Shown here piece by piece: positions 47,601 through 59,251 of a DNA stretch of 64,000 bases (position 1 is the first letter of the stretch; the number at the start of each line of letters is the position of its first letter). A program made the position numbers and the translations under genes. The notes beneath the pieces were generated by a model, which was not told the DNA's origin, made no database searches, and was given only the letters and a program-made list of their open reading frames with translations. This stretch comes from Sporodiniella umbellata (lineage: Eukaryota > Mucoromycota > Mucoromycetes > Mucorales > Rhizopodaceae): positions 1 through 64,000 of the forward strand of contig JAIXMR010000100.1 of the NCBI GenBank assembly GCA_025677835.1. The letters are read 5' to 3'.

Positions 47601-50600
47601 TGCATTTGCCCAAGTTCGTGATGATCGTGGGCTAACGCCTGTTAGAATACGACAATTCTTATTGGATTTATTGCGATATAATGACAATATAGGAAACGAG
47701 TTCACCGATTGCTATTATGTGTCTACCCTTATATCAGCACTGGGGGATGCTTTGATACCAAGTACTGATGAAGGTTTAGAGCTAGACGACTTTGAAGGAG
47801 AGCAGGTTAATGCAGCAGCTAAAGCAGAAATTGAGCGTTTTAGAACACTAGACTATGTCATTCCGTCTTATCATAACATCATCACCATTACATGTCTGAA
47901 GGTAGAGAAACCGAATCTATTCCATTAACCAACCCCCCTTTTTTTTTTATCAATTAGACAATGACAAAACTCATGCTTAAAAACCTACTCCCGATAGATT
48001 TTTCCCTATTTATGCAGTATACACGATACGGAAACTATCTTGATGTTCGTATAACAGCCTTTGACAGTCTTTACATACTATGTGGACTTTCTGATCCTGA
48101 TTTAAATCAATATTTGCTTCGTATCATCAAAGAGGACCCATCTGTCTATGTGTCTCATTATGTAGCGCGTGCCATGCTGGCATGGTTAGGATTAGCCTTG
48201 AAGGAGAATTCTGATACTTCAGCTATAAACAAGTATGCTGAAGAATTTGCAGAGGAAGAAGGCAAGGTTGTAATAGATGATGATCGCTCAGCACTGTTAA
48301 AAACACCTCAGCAAGAATTCCAGGCTGGTGTTGAGAATTTAAGGAAGCGTTTTGAAAACGATACCAAATTGCAGCATACTTTATGGGAACTCCTAAAGTT
48401 GGTTTTATATATATACACATATATATATATATATATACATAGTCACTAATGTGTTTTACGGTTTATAGCTCAACAGAAAACGCTAAGCTGGACCACTCTA
48501 TTAGGAAATACATTTTGCAATTTTGTGAATATGTTTTCAAACCAATTGATGTTGGGCTTAAAGTCACAATCCGTGTACCTACTATACAGGTAACGCCTCA
48601 AAGATAACAGTTTATTATTGCTTTTTTACTTAAAATTTAGTTTATATTGATTTTGACTTTCATTAATAGTCTCATGATGTGAGTGATGATATGTCAGAGC
48701 CTTCCACGCCTATTATCCGCTTTAGCCGGCCCAAGCCTAAATCAGAAGATAGTATGTTTTCTCTTTTTTTTTTTTGCTGTTGTTGTTACTAATTTATTTT
48801 GGTTCAATTTTTGGTTTAGAAGTCGAAAAGCCTATCAAAAAACCCATTATTCATATCAAAACCGATATCATTTCACATGAATCAGAGCCAAAAACCCCTA
48901 CAAAATCTGAAAGCGTGTCTACTCCTTTATCTAAACCTAGTGATCAGTCAGAGAAAAATATTACTATCCGCGAGGATGCAAAACCTACATATACTGAGAA
49001 AGTACCTATATCGTCTGCACCCAATATAATAACCATACCTATAATGAACAACCAGAAGACAGAAAAAACAACCTCCCAACCTTCAGACAAGCCTGTCGAT
49101 GAAATACCGGCCTCTAACACTATATCTTTTTCAGCACCTGCTCAAAAGATTAAACACAAGAAAGTACTTGACAGTGTTACATCCGAAGAAATCAAAAAGT
49201 GTAGGCGTGTGCTGAACAAAATAAATAAGCACAAATGTGCTTTACCTTTTGTTCAGCCAGTTGACGAAGTGCTAGACGGCGCACCAAAATATTACAAAAT
49301 TATCAAGTAAGTGCTGAACGCTTTGATGTCTTTTTCAGTCTTCTTACCTGACTTCCTTATTATTAGAAATCCAATTGACTTGAGTCTCATCAAGCGCAAA
49401 GTTGAAAACAAAGATTATACCACATTCAGACAATTCGAAGACGATATTCGCTTAATGCTAAACAACTGCTATATCTATAATGGGCCAGGGACATTTGTCT
49501 ACAACGAAGGTCAAGCCTTAGAGTCTGTTTTCGAAAAAGAGGTTGCAAGTATGCGTGGCAAAGAACACGAAGAAACGGAGAATATAACCATTGTTGAAAC
49601 GCCTACTCCTGTAAAAGTACCAAGCGTTGTGAACGAAACACCTAAGACTATAAAAGTCAAACATCATTCAAAACCAAAGCAGCTTAGTACATTTGTAAAT
49701 CCTGTACCACCTGTTGAGGCAGAGGATACAGTCATGACTGAAGCACCAAAAGCAACACCAAAAGCAGCACCAAAAGCATCACCGAAAACAGCACTACCTT
49801 CTTCTGAGCCGTCACCGGCACCCATAAAACCGATCACGCTTTCTGTTTCAGCTCCACCCGAAAAAAAGAAGAAAAAGACAGACCAAGAAAAAATGGAATC
49901 TATCATTACAAACGCTATGACTAATCCTCACGCTTTTGAATTTCTCCGCCCTGTCGATCCTGAAAAACAAGGTGTCCCTCACTACTTTACAATAATCAAA
50001 AAACCAATGGATTTGAGCACAATCAAGTCGAAAATTAAAAACAACGAATACTTGAGTCCTTTAGAAATGAAGGAAGATGTGAAGCTCATGTTGAGAAACT
50101 GCTATACCTTCAATCCACCTGAAACTTATGTATATAATGAAGCGAAGTCTCTGGAGGATTCGTTTAATCAGGATTGGAAACGCTACTTTGGAAACTATGT
50201 ACGACCTTCAGTAGAAAAACCAGAGACCCTTAAAAACGAGCCATCAACAAACGTCAACGGAAACCAGAATAAAACCATAAAAATCTCTAAGCCGACACCT
50301 CCAGCTAATCAAGAACCTGTGCCAGTAAGTAAGCCTAAAGCTGCTTTCAACGCTACAATGGACGACAATAACAAAAAGAAATGCGAGCGTATATTAAAAA
50401 AAGTGTGGGCTCATCAAGCTTCGGCAGCATTTCATAAACCAGTAGACGCTGTTGCTGAAGGGGTGCCTCACTACTACGAAGTTATCAAAAAACCAATGGA
50501 TATGTCTACCGTTCAAAAAAACTTTGACAATGACAAATACAATACCGTTTGGGAGCTTGAGCTTGATGTTCGTCAAATTTTCTGGAACTGTAATGGATTC

Positions 50601-51146
50601 AATCACCATGAATCGTGGGTAGTCAAGCAGTCTCAAGCTTTAGAATCCTTCTTCAATCAAATATGGTCGGCTGAATTTGCACTGCCTGACAGTTTGAAAG
50701 GAGAAGACAAACGCATTGCACAGAAGATAATCAACAAGCTAACCTATCATGACGCAGCAGCTCTTTTCAATGAGCCCGTAGATCTTGTGGCGCTTCCAGA
50801 CTACGCTCAAATTGTTAAAAAGCCTATAGATTTGCGGTCAATTTGGGAAAGATTAGAAAGCGGAAAATACTCAAGTTTAAAAGTAATTGATCAAGACATC
50901 CGCCAAGTCTTTAAAAATTGTTTTGCCTATAATGCTGTCGGTACTTTTGGGCATGATCAAGGAAAGCGACTAGAAAAGTATTACCACAACATAGGTAGAG
51001 ATATGCGCATCCGCATCAATAGCAGTAGTACTTCCACAACACCTCCATTCACTAAACGCCCCCACCCTTCTCCCCATGATGAAGAATCAGAGTCTCGGTC
51101 AAAAATTGTAAAAAAATCAGACACTATGCATCACTACGATCAATAA
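44603..51146 (+). CDS. TAF2: TFIID subunit TAF2 fused to four bromodomains
   Basis: Core-promoter-contacting subunit of TFIID. Exons: 44603-44652, 44769-44841, 44898-45088, 45134-45328, 45382-45873, 45960-46289, 46348-47901, 47958-48397, 48469-48589, 48670-48751, 48820-49306 and 49367-51146, at least 1,930 residues in one frame; the 5' exon is unresolved. The first two thirds are the M1-aminopeptidase-like and HEAT region (RSWLPCIDR, TAAPFIGFAVGPFEM, FYTQEYGSYPFSDYKLVFVEDAW). The zinc-binding HExxH is replaced (RRELSQELARQWF), as in all TAF2. Then a P/T-rich linker and four bromodomains: KYYKIIKNPIDLSLIK, HYFTIIKKPMDLSTIK, HYYEVIKKPMDMSTVQ, DYAQIVKKPIDLRSIW. The acetyl-lysine Asn is kept in NNCYIYN, RNCYTFN and KNCFAYN, and in the third as WNCNGFN. 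The tail is basic (KRPHPSPHDEE). Confidence 0.93.
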
Positions 51147-53494
51147 AAAGGTATTGTAAAGTGTTTGGTTTTCTTTATTTTTTTAGTATTGAGTATATTT
51201 GTTTCAAAACACGAAAGAAATATCATTTTAAAATTGACGTTTTCTTTAATCTGTATTATTGCTTTTTTCTTCTGTTAAGGAATACTTGATTGATCAATGA
51301 GTTCCGTCTTTGGCAAAGTTAGTACTACTAATCAAAATAAATAATAAAGATGTCTCCTTACGATATAGAAAAGCGCATGAAGCTTACTGTATGTACTGCT
51401 TTTTTGGCCATTCCGAAACAGTTAAAAAAAAACTTTCACAAAAGTCATACCTCCTCAACCGTCGCTGCCGTATAGTACACTTGAGTTTTTTTGTCAATGT
51501 AAAATGAAATAAAAAAGATAATCAGAACTTGTTCGGAGGCTATAATTTTACACTACATATTTAGGTCTTGCTGTGGATATAAAAGGTAAACTATACAAAC
51601 ATTAATTAGCTTTAGCTGTAAATTATAGTCTAAAACCTTGAGGGTATCAAACAAAGCTCATTCAACCATACAATGAGATTTTTTAAAAAGGGGTAATTCC
51701 AAACTTTTCTTTGTTCTTTTCTAGGTTGTTAACAGTTTCAATATCTATAACTTCCTGGAAGGAGACGTGTCAAAAATGGATAAAACTTTTCTTTTTTTTT
51801 TTTTTTTTTTTTTTTTTTCAAAAAACGAATGATATATAAATCAAGGCAGTAGTATAGAAGTACATTACTACTGACTAAAAGCCAGTTCACATCGAAGAAG
51901 CCATCATAGGACCTGACTTGGTTTTTTTTTTATGAAATTCGGACTGCATGATTAGTACAATGTTTAAAGCAAGTACTCGCAGAATTCAAAAACATAATGC
52001 TGAGCTTCAAGCCTTACAATTTACTTGACTGGCAAGTATAAGAACACTTTTATACATGAATACAAAACTTGTAACTATTAGAAAAACAATCCGGGAACTT
52101 AGTTTTTCTATAAAAAAAACACTCCAGACTTTTTTGATTTTGTAATTGATATTGTACTAAAAGCTATTGAGATTGTATACTAACGCGAAATCTAGATTGG
52201 TTTTTTTATAGTATTTGAGTAAATACTATTCTGTCTTCGCTAAATACCATAGATACAGACGTTTTTTAGGGGTAAATTTCTTTGTATTCTTATATAGTAT
52301 AAGTATAAACAGAGCTAAGTTATCGTCTTGTATCGAAAGTGTACACGATTTACAACACGAGTTTCAAACAACTTCATAGTAGTCATTATTAAAGTATCTA
52401 AAAAGCATATGTTCAAGCACCAAATTTCATACAGAATTCCGTGTAAAATATCATTTTCAGCAACTTTAGCAAGCATAACTACACATTACTTTATAACACA
52501 TAATAGTAATTTCTAGACGCATTATTAACTTCAAACATTAAGCTTCAATACTTAATACTTCAAGTATTAGGAAAAGCAAGCAAACGTAAAGAACAAACGG
52601 TAAGCTATCAAGCCCTCTTTTCAAACACATTTAAAAGCTTATATTCATACAAACTGTTCGGGACTTTTGTATTGAAAAGGTACCAAATATATTGAAATAT
52701 AGTGGTTCTAAATTGCCTTTGTCTAATCAAACAGCGGTAGACTGGGTGTATATTTTCTGATCCTAAAATTTTTTTATAGAACTAGACGCATTAATAGAAC
52801 CCTCATATCAAATATGTACTTTAATAGAATGAAATATATCTAAAAACGTTAAACATCTTGGCTTGTTTCCAACCTGCTTTAAACATTCACAATGGACGAA
52901 AATCCCAATTCGCACTAAATATTATCCGTATTTAGATTTTATGTTACACTAAATATTACAATAACTTCCTGTCAGTGTTTAATCAGGGAAACTATTTTTC
53001 TTCAAGAAAAACTTTCTCGCATAGACCGGAACTCAATAAATAAAAATATGCATATATGTGCATTATACCAATTCTATTAGTCGATGAAGTTTTTTCCAGA
53101 AATGCGGCTCCCTTTGACCTTCTGCATCGTTTTAGTGTAGTCAAAGTTTGTTTGTTTTCAAACAAACAAAACCCCGGTTTGAATGGTCCCTGTGATGCAA
53201 ACACGTTTTTCTTTTTTAGGCAAGTATGTATCACAGGCTATCACAGCTCATTTAAAGTAAATTGAATTTTTTATTGCACTCGTTCCTTGCTCGATAATTT
53301 TTAGTCACAATAGCTTCTATATTCTACAACAAAGTAGTTTTAGTAGCACAATGGGTTATTAAATGTTAATTGCTTTTCGCGTAACGTTTTCTTTAAAATT
53401 CTTGATTGAAAAAAAAAGTGCATGTATATAAGAACGGAAAGGACTTCCTTTTCGTAGAAGAATTATTTTTTCTATACCAGTTTTGTTCTTTGCC
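51147..53494. other. Long AT-rich intergenic region
   Basis: About 2.3 kb with a T tract near 51790-51818 and a 9-bp-stem hairpin at 53146-53167. A 69-codon frame at 53056-53265 is not supported by codon pattern or homology. No gene was recognised. Confidence 0.4.
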
Positions 53495-53995
53495 ATGTCT
53501 TTGCGCTCCCTCACCTTCCTTTTATCATTTGTTGCTGTTATCCTGTGTACCTTTGTACGATCAGCTGAAGCTTTGAATAAAGCAACCATAAAAAATATCT
53601 TGAAAAAGCACAATGCTGTCCGTGCTAAACATCACGCTCCAGCCTTGAAATGGAACAGAAAATTGGCTAGCTATGCTCAAAACTGGTCCAACCGATGTGT
53701 CTTCCAACACAGTCAAGGAGATTATGGTGAGAACCTTGGTCTTAACTATGCCAACTGGGGTCAACTTATTACTAATGGCTGGTACAATGAGTATAAGAAA
53801 TACGACTACAACAACCCTGGATTTGGTATGGCTACCGGTCACTTCACTCAAGTTGTTTGGAAAGGCACTACTGAAGTTGGTTGTGGTGTTACAGTATGTG
53901 ATAACATTGGTAAAGGCTATAAGCTATACACTTGCTCTTACAACACTCCTGGCAACTATCAAGGAGAATTCGAAACCAACGTTCTTCGACCTTAG
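53495..53995 (+). CDS. Secreted CAP/PR-1 (SCP/TAPS) domain protein, Pry-like
   Basis: Single-exon gene of 166 residues with a signal peptide (MSLRSLTFLLSFVAVILCTF, cleavage probably near residue 25). The CAP domain follows: HNAVRAKHHAPALKW, conserved H72, E79 in GENL, signature GHFTQVVW 115-122, with H116, and CSYNTPGNYQGEFETNV. Cysteines at 68, 130, 135 and 147 can pair as in CAP proteins. Yeast Pry proteins of this family bind and export sterols and lipids; a similar role outside the cell is inferred. The start is at ATG 53495; a TTG four codons upstream is ignored. It has almost no extra domain, so it is a minimal CAP protein. Confidence 0.93.
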   Translation: MSLRSLTFLLSFVAVILCTFVRSAEALNKATIKNILKKHNAVRAKHHAPALKWNRKLASYAQNWSNRCVFQHSQGDYGENLGLNYANWGQLITNGWYNEYKKYDYNNPGFGMATGHFTQVVWKGTTEVGCGVTVCDNIGKGYKLYTCSYNTPGNYQGEFETNVLRP

Positions 53996-54847
53996 ATGTG
54001 ACATACACTCTATTCTGATTTTAAATAAATAATACTTTCAAAACTATTCAATCTTTTAATATTTGACGATGAGCTACAGAGCATTTGTTTACTATTTCAA
54101 TGACTTTAGCTTGAATGATATTATATATCTACTATGTAAACACTATCAGAACAAGGGTTTCCAGCTACATCTCCGTCTGAAAGAGCATCAGCTTCGAATT
54201 TGATCATGGTTAATTACAAAGATAGTTTTATGGGTTGCTTGAAGCTTTCGAAAAAAAAAAACGATATGGCAATCGAAATATAAAATGTTTATAGATCTTC
54301 AGTGCTACCTCAATAAGCTACATCAAATCGTACAGCCAAGCTTTAGTTAATACTTTTTGTATTAAAATTAGAAAAGGCAGATGGTAGGATACATGCTTAA
54401 AAACAACCTGCCAACTATCATGTGTAGATATGTACTCAAATTTAGCTGATTTGGTTGGCTAAAGAGTAGATTACACAACAAACTCTGTACATGCTTAGAC
54501 TACTTAGACAACCTATTCAATTGATTATGAATGTGTGTTCTCAATGACATGCCAATGACAAAAGCAAACTCGCACAGCAAAAAAAAAAAATGCTTTAAAA
54601 AGATAAGAATTTAATTTGAAGGGTATCAATACCCTTTTTTTCTTGGATTGATTCTGTACAAGAAATTTTAAGGTGAAAAACTTAGAAATGATGGCCTTAC
54701 GGTATATTCGTTGTTATCACGAAGAGACCAACATATTTAGTAACAGTAAGAAGTATAAGATGTAAATGGTATCACCCAGCGAGTGGTTTTTTTTTCTATG
54801 ACATAACTTTTTTCTTTTTATTGTATTTTATATTTTTACGTTGCTTA
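53996..54847. other. Intergenic, one hairpin
   Basis: AT-rich gap between the CAP gene stop and the YEATS gene stop. A perfect 8-bp-stem, 2-base-loop hairpin AAGGGTAT-CA-ATACCCTT at 54619-54636 is followed by a T run. No gene was recognised. Confidence 0.45.
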
Positions 54848-57254
54848 CTACTTTTTTTTACGGTTCGACTCCTCACGCGATATTTTCTTTCGAGGGCTAT
54901 CATCGCGATCGTCTCTAGAACGTTTTCGGATGACGTCTTCCCGATGGTATATTCTTCTAGGACTATCGCTCGTATTAGATGATTCATTTCGGTATCTTGT
55001 ACGAGATTCAGAATCGCGGCGAATGTCTAACTCACGGCGACGGTGTTCGATAGGCTTGGACGATGCAACAGATGATGTCTCACTATGAGTGTCTTCATCA
55101 GTAAAATATTCAAGATCGCTTTCGTGGAAATAGGTTTGTTCTGTAAATGTTTCTCGTATTGGGTTTGTTCGGGTATTAGGAATGTAAAAGCGTGTATTTT
55201 CCGCTTCAACCACATACCGGATGTCGTCAGTGAGATCCCATAAAGCCTGGATAAGCTGGGAGCTGAATGAATAGAGATTAAAACCTACGGCACCTACATT
55301 AGAAACTCAATTAGCTGATAGAACTATAAAAACCCGTGCTCACAATACCACTATTTTCAGTAAAAAATTGCATGTCGTCTGTCTCGTTGGCTACAATTAG
55401 TTCCTGCATTTCTGCTCTATCTCGTCCCCGTAAAATGGACAGTCTCCATGATAGTTGCGACATATTTATCTAAACGGTTTCTAGTCAAAAAAAAAAAAAA
55501 AAAAAAAAAAAAGAATACCAATAAACAATATCAAAAATTGACTTACATTGGGTACATCCCATATAGCCTGTTGTTCAGTATTCACTTCATTCGAATGAAT
55601 AAAGTGGATGTGGTTTATATCAAATGGGTGTCGTACAATATCGGATATCCGACGTGAAGACTGATTGCTATTAGTAATTGTAGAATTGTTATAATCGGGC
55701 GTAAGTGAGTTGGGAGCATGCGCTTCATGTAATTTGGATGATACATGTGGTGTAATTGAGTTTTTTGAGTGTTGTGTTGAATAAATATTAGACTGTAGTT
55801 TGGATGTCTCGGACGTTCGGCCAGACTTAGAGCTGGTCTCAATATTTTGAGTAGATTTAGATACGTTAGGAGAGGCATCTATGCTTCGTGAACGTTTGGA
55901 GCTTTCCGTAGCCCGTGGCGATTTGGATGCAACAGACGACTCTATAGTGAGGGAGTGTTTAAGAGGCGAAGATACTCCAATGCTACGTGACGCTTTAAAG
56001 TTAGAGGGTGAGTCTCCATTACGAATGGGCTTCAGACTGGGCGATGGCTCCGCGCTACGTGAAGATTTTGAGCTGGAAGGCGATTCAACGTTGCGCACTG
56101 ATTTAGGGCCAACTGATTCGATATTACGCGATGATTTAGGCGATGAAACAGTTGATTTTGAAGTAGCGCGACGCTGCTCAGAATCGCTGGGGCTTGCGTC
56201 ACGTTTTCTGGCAACAGACGACTTGGATGAGCTGTCATACGATCTTGTATACTCCGAATGTCTTGGTGTAGGGTATTTTAATTTAGATTTGCTAGACACA
56301 GAGGAAGAACGATTGGACAAAGCTTCACCCTCAGGAGAAAGAGGCACTTTTTTTGTCGAAGATGGTTTTTTGGCGGATATAGGTTTCTTAGGCATTCCTG
56401 TTTTCAGAGACGAATATGTGTCATCGGAAGACAAGGACGGAGAAGAATCTTGGCTACATATTGCTTTATTAGCTGGTACAGATTTGCTAGACAAAGGTGC
56501 TTCTTTTGAAGAGGTTGAAGACCTTCTAGGAGCGTGCGCTGATTTAAGAGGTGATGTATGAGAAGAATTGGCGGATAGGGACGCGTGATTGGAAGATTGT
56601 TTAGTGCTTGAGGACGTATGCTTTACAGGTGAGGATGTTGTAGAAGACAATGAATTTCTAGGTGTAGGGCGCTGTGTTGGTTTAAGTGGTGTTCCGTTGT
56701 GTGACATACTATTTGTAGGTGAAGGGGGTTTCATAGAAAGTAAATGCACAAGCTCAGCAGAAGCATTTGGGAATTCAATCTTTTCCACAACAGAATAGTT
56801 TGACTGAGCAAAGTTTAAATCAAATACAATGATTTTGGGGGTAGCTAGATCTCCAGTGAAATGAAGAAGAGCCCGCAAGTCAAACTCGCCCCAGCCTTTT
56901 TCTTGTAAAAGATAGGGTTCTTTTTTTAGTACTACAATCAAAGCACATTAACGAATTAATCAATTGCAACAAAACTTATATTTACTTCTTCGAGGACTAT
57001 CAAACGTTGGGTGAAGAATATATTCTACGTGGTCTAAAATGAGAGACGACTTTCCTTTGACTTCCTTTCCCTCTTCTGTAGCAACTAAGGTAACCTGCCA
57101 GTTTCTCCATGGGTGACCGTCGCTGGATTGTGCATTAGCGCCTTTTATTATATTACTGAGACAAGAGATTTTGAATTCCTGAAATACGCTCGTCTTTTTG
57201 TGTTTCTTTTTTTAATAAAGCGTTTTTGGTGGGTGGTTTAAAAGTACTTACCAT
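54848..57254 (-). CDS. YEATS domain protein with C-terminal ANC1-homology domain (AF9/ENL layout)
   Basis: Predicted acyl-lysine histone reader. Five exons on the minus strand: 57254-57252 (ATG only), 57178-56986, 56931-55547, 55469-55349 and 55293-54848, giving 715 residues. Residues 1-120 form a YEATS domain (WRNWQVTLVATEEGKEVKGKS, VEYILHPTFDSPRR, EKGWGEFDLRALLHF). About 390 residues of Ser-rich, basic linker follow (repeats of SS/KSSR, many SP sites). Residues about 530-610 (LSWRLSILRGRDRAEMQELI, GFNLYSFSSQLIQALWDL) match the AHD helix pattern of AF9/ENL and Taf14. The tail is Arg/Ser/Asp-rich. This order YEATS-linker-AHD is that of the AF9/ENL subunits of super elongation complexes. The AHD call is from pattern and is less secure than YEATS. 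Confidence 0.85.
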
Positions 57255-58088
57255 TATACTTGTGGTATTTGTTAAGTTTTGTTGTGGAAATACCAAGCGA
57301 AAAGATATAAAAATTCTTTTGCAGCTATCTGTTTGCTCAAAATAATAGACTTAATGCAGAAATCAGCAAGGGAGAAGCAGCAATTGTAAGAAAAGAAGGA
57401 AAATGCCTGTCCCTTTTCAAGTTTACTGTTATTTTTTCATTTAAAAACCAGATCGTCATTTGAATTTAAATTTGGTCTCAAATAATCATTGTTTGCAACT
57501 TCAGTTGATTTGGATCACCTATCCTTGATTGTAAATAAAGAAGAAGAAAACAGATCTTCTTTTGTCACGGCCCTTTCGTTTAACCGTTCAGTCTATACAC
57601 CATAAAGCAACAGAAAAAATTAATTGAGATCTATAGTAGAAACTTTCAGACGTTTATTTAAAGCGCCTGGTTGTGTAGAACAAAAGAATTAACTGTAACT
57701 TGTATTGCAGCTTTATTCTTCATCGTACTCGTTAGCAAGTGTTTAAGCCACAAAGCACGCCTTTCTTTTTATTGATAGAAGTATAGTTATTTCCAATTTA
57801 GTTTTTCCGCCATTTATCTTTAAAAAACGCCAAACTCCATCGAACTTTTGAGCTCAAAAAACACATTCTTAAGGTAAACAATTACGTATAAGCCTTTTGA
57901 TGCAGATTTTATGTCGAATCAAGTAGAGGATGGGGCTTATAGTGGGTGATACTATGGGCACGTTGCTAAAGTGTCCGTCCAACTGGTTTGTATTTAAAAG
58001 CAATCTCCAGCCAATCAAAATTAAACACCTCTTAATTGACTGTTAATTGACATTTATTTGCTCTTTGAACCCCCTTTGACTTTTCATT
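57255..58088. other. Divergent promoter region, YEATS gene and HUT1
   Basis: No gene recognised. AT-rich, without long repeats. Confidence 0.45.
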
Positions 58089-59203
58089 ATGCTTAGGTTT
58101 ACTTTCTGCGTAATTGGAATCTATGCTTGCTTCCTTACTTGGGGAGTAGTTCAAGAGAGAGTCAGTACAACACCTTATGGAGACACACAGCCGCCTAGAA
58201 AATTCAAATACTTCATCGTCCTGAATCTAGTGCAATCAATTATTGCTGCTGTCGTTGCCTTCATCTATTTAAAGCTTAGTGGAAAAAACACAAATATTAA
58301 GCAGACTCCAAAAAGTTTATATGCAAAATATGTCCAAGTGGCCTTCTTTAACTGCATCGGATCGCCATTTGGGTATGCAGCTTTGAAACATATTGACTAT
58401 CCTACAATGATCCTTGGCAAATCTTGTAAGCTGGTTCCTGTGCTTTTCATGAATGTGCTTGTATATAGACGCAAGTTTGATTGGCACAAGTACGTTTGTG
58501 TTGCTTTAGTAACCCTTGGTGTTTCTATGTTTATGCTTTATCATGAAGTGGAAGGAACAAAAAAAGCAGCAGCTCAAAGCTCACTTTGGGGTCTCTTTTT
58601 ACTTTGTACAAACCTAATGATAGATGGATTTACAAATGCTACACAAGATCAGGTATTTACAAAATACCGCGACTTGGTTAGCGGTCAACACATGATGTTT
58701 TATATGAATTTGTTTGCATCTCTTCTCTCTGGCTCTTATTTGATTTTGCATCCTTTTAACGATGAGCTACAACAAGCTTTCCTATTCTTTCACCAACACC
58801 CTGCAGTAATTCGCGATGTTTTTTTGTTTGGTCTTTGTGGAGCACTTGGACAATGTTTTATTTTTTACACACTTCAACGATATGGCAGTCTTCGATTGGT
58901 CACTGTTACAGTGACACGCAAATTGTTTACAATGCTTTTAAGTCTGTTTTGGTTTAACCACACCTTAACTTTAGGCCAGTGGGCTGGTGTTGTTTTAGTA
59001 TTTGCAGGTATGTTACAAACAAAAGGGAGAGAGAGAGAGAGAGACATCTCTTAGCTTACAGTTCTTTTATTTTAGCGATTGGAACAGAGGCATACATAGG
59101 AAAGCAACAAAAATCAAAAATACAAACACCCTCCAGCCTTTTGAAAGAGTTCAATGTAAAACAAGCAATGAACGAAAAAAAAGCAGCCACTAAGTTGGCT
59201 TAA
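58089..59203 (+). CDS. HUT1: HUT1/SLC35B1 nucleotide-sugar (or ATP/ADP) transporter of the ER
   Basis: Multipass ER membrane protein of the drug/metabolite transporter superfamily, described as a UDP-galactose transporter in yeast and as an ATP/ADP exchanger for its human relative SLC35B1. Two exons, 58089-59007 and 59076-59203, give 348 residues with about ten hydrophobic segments. Family blocks are TWGVVQERVSTTPYG, SPFGYAALKHIDYPTMILGKSCKLVPV, DGFTNATQDQVF, GALGQCFIFYTLQRYGSL and VTRKLFTMLLS. The C-terminus is polar (MNEKKAATKLA) and lacks a strict KKxx signal. The intron holds a (GA)n tract. Its stop lies 48 bases from that of the converging AAA gene. Confidence 0.95.
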
Positions 59204-59251
59204 AGTATATACATTTTTCTTCATAAAATAACTAGACCCTTTTTTACATAC

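Noticed and set aside
53146..53167. Hairpin with 9-bp stem and TTTT loop
   Set aside because: A/T-rich stem of GTTTG repeats, likely chance in this composition.
51310..53265. Short frames of 60-80 codons in the long gap after TAF2
   Set aside because: Biased to A/T-rich codons, no splice partners, no known motifs.
55881..56561. Long plus-strand frame of 226 codons opposite the YEATS gene
   Set aside because: Antisense shadow of the Ser-rich linker; the minus strand has YEATS homology and consistent splicing.
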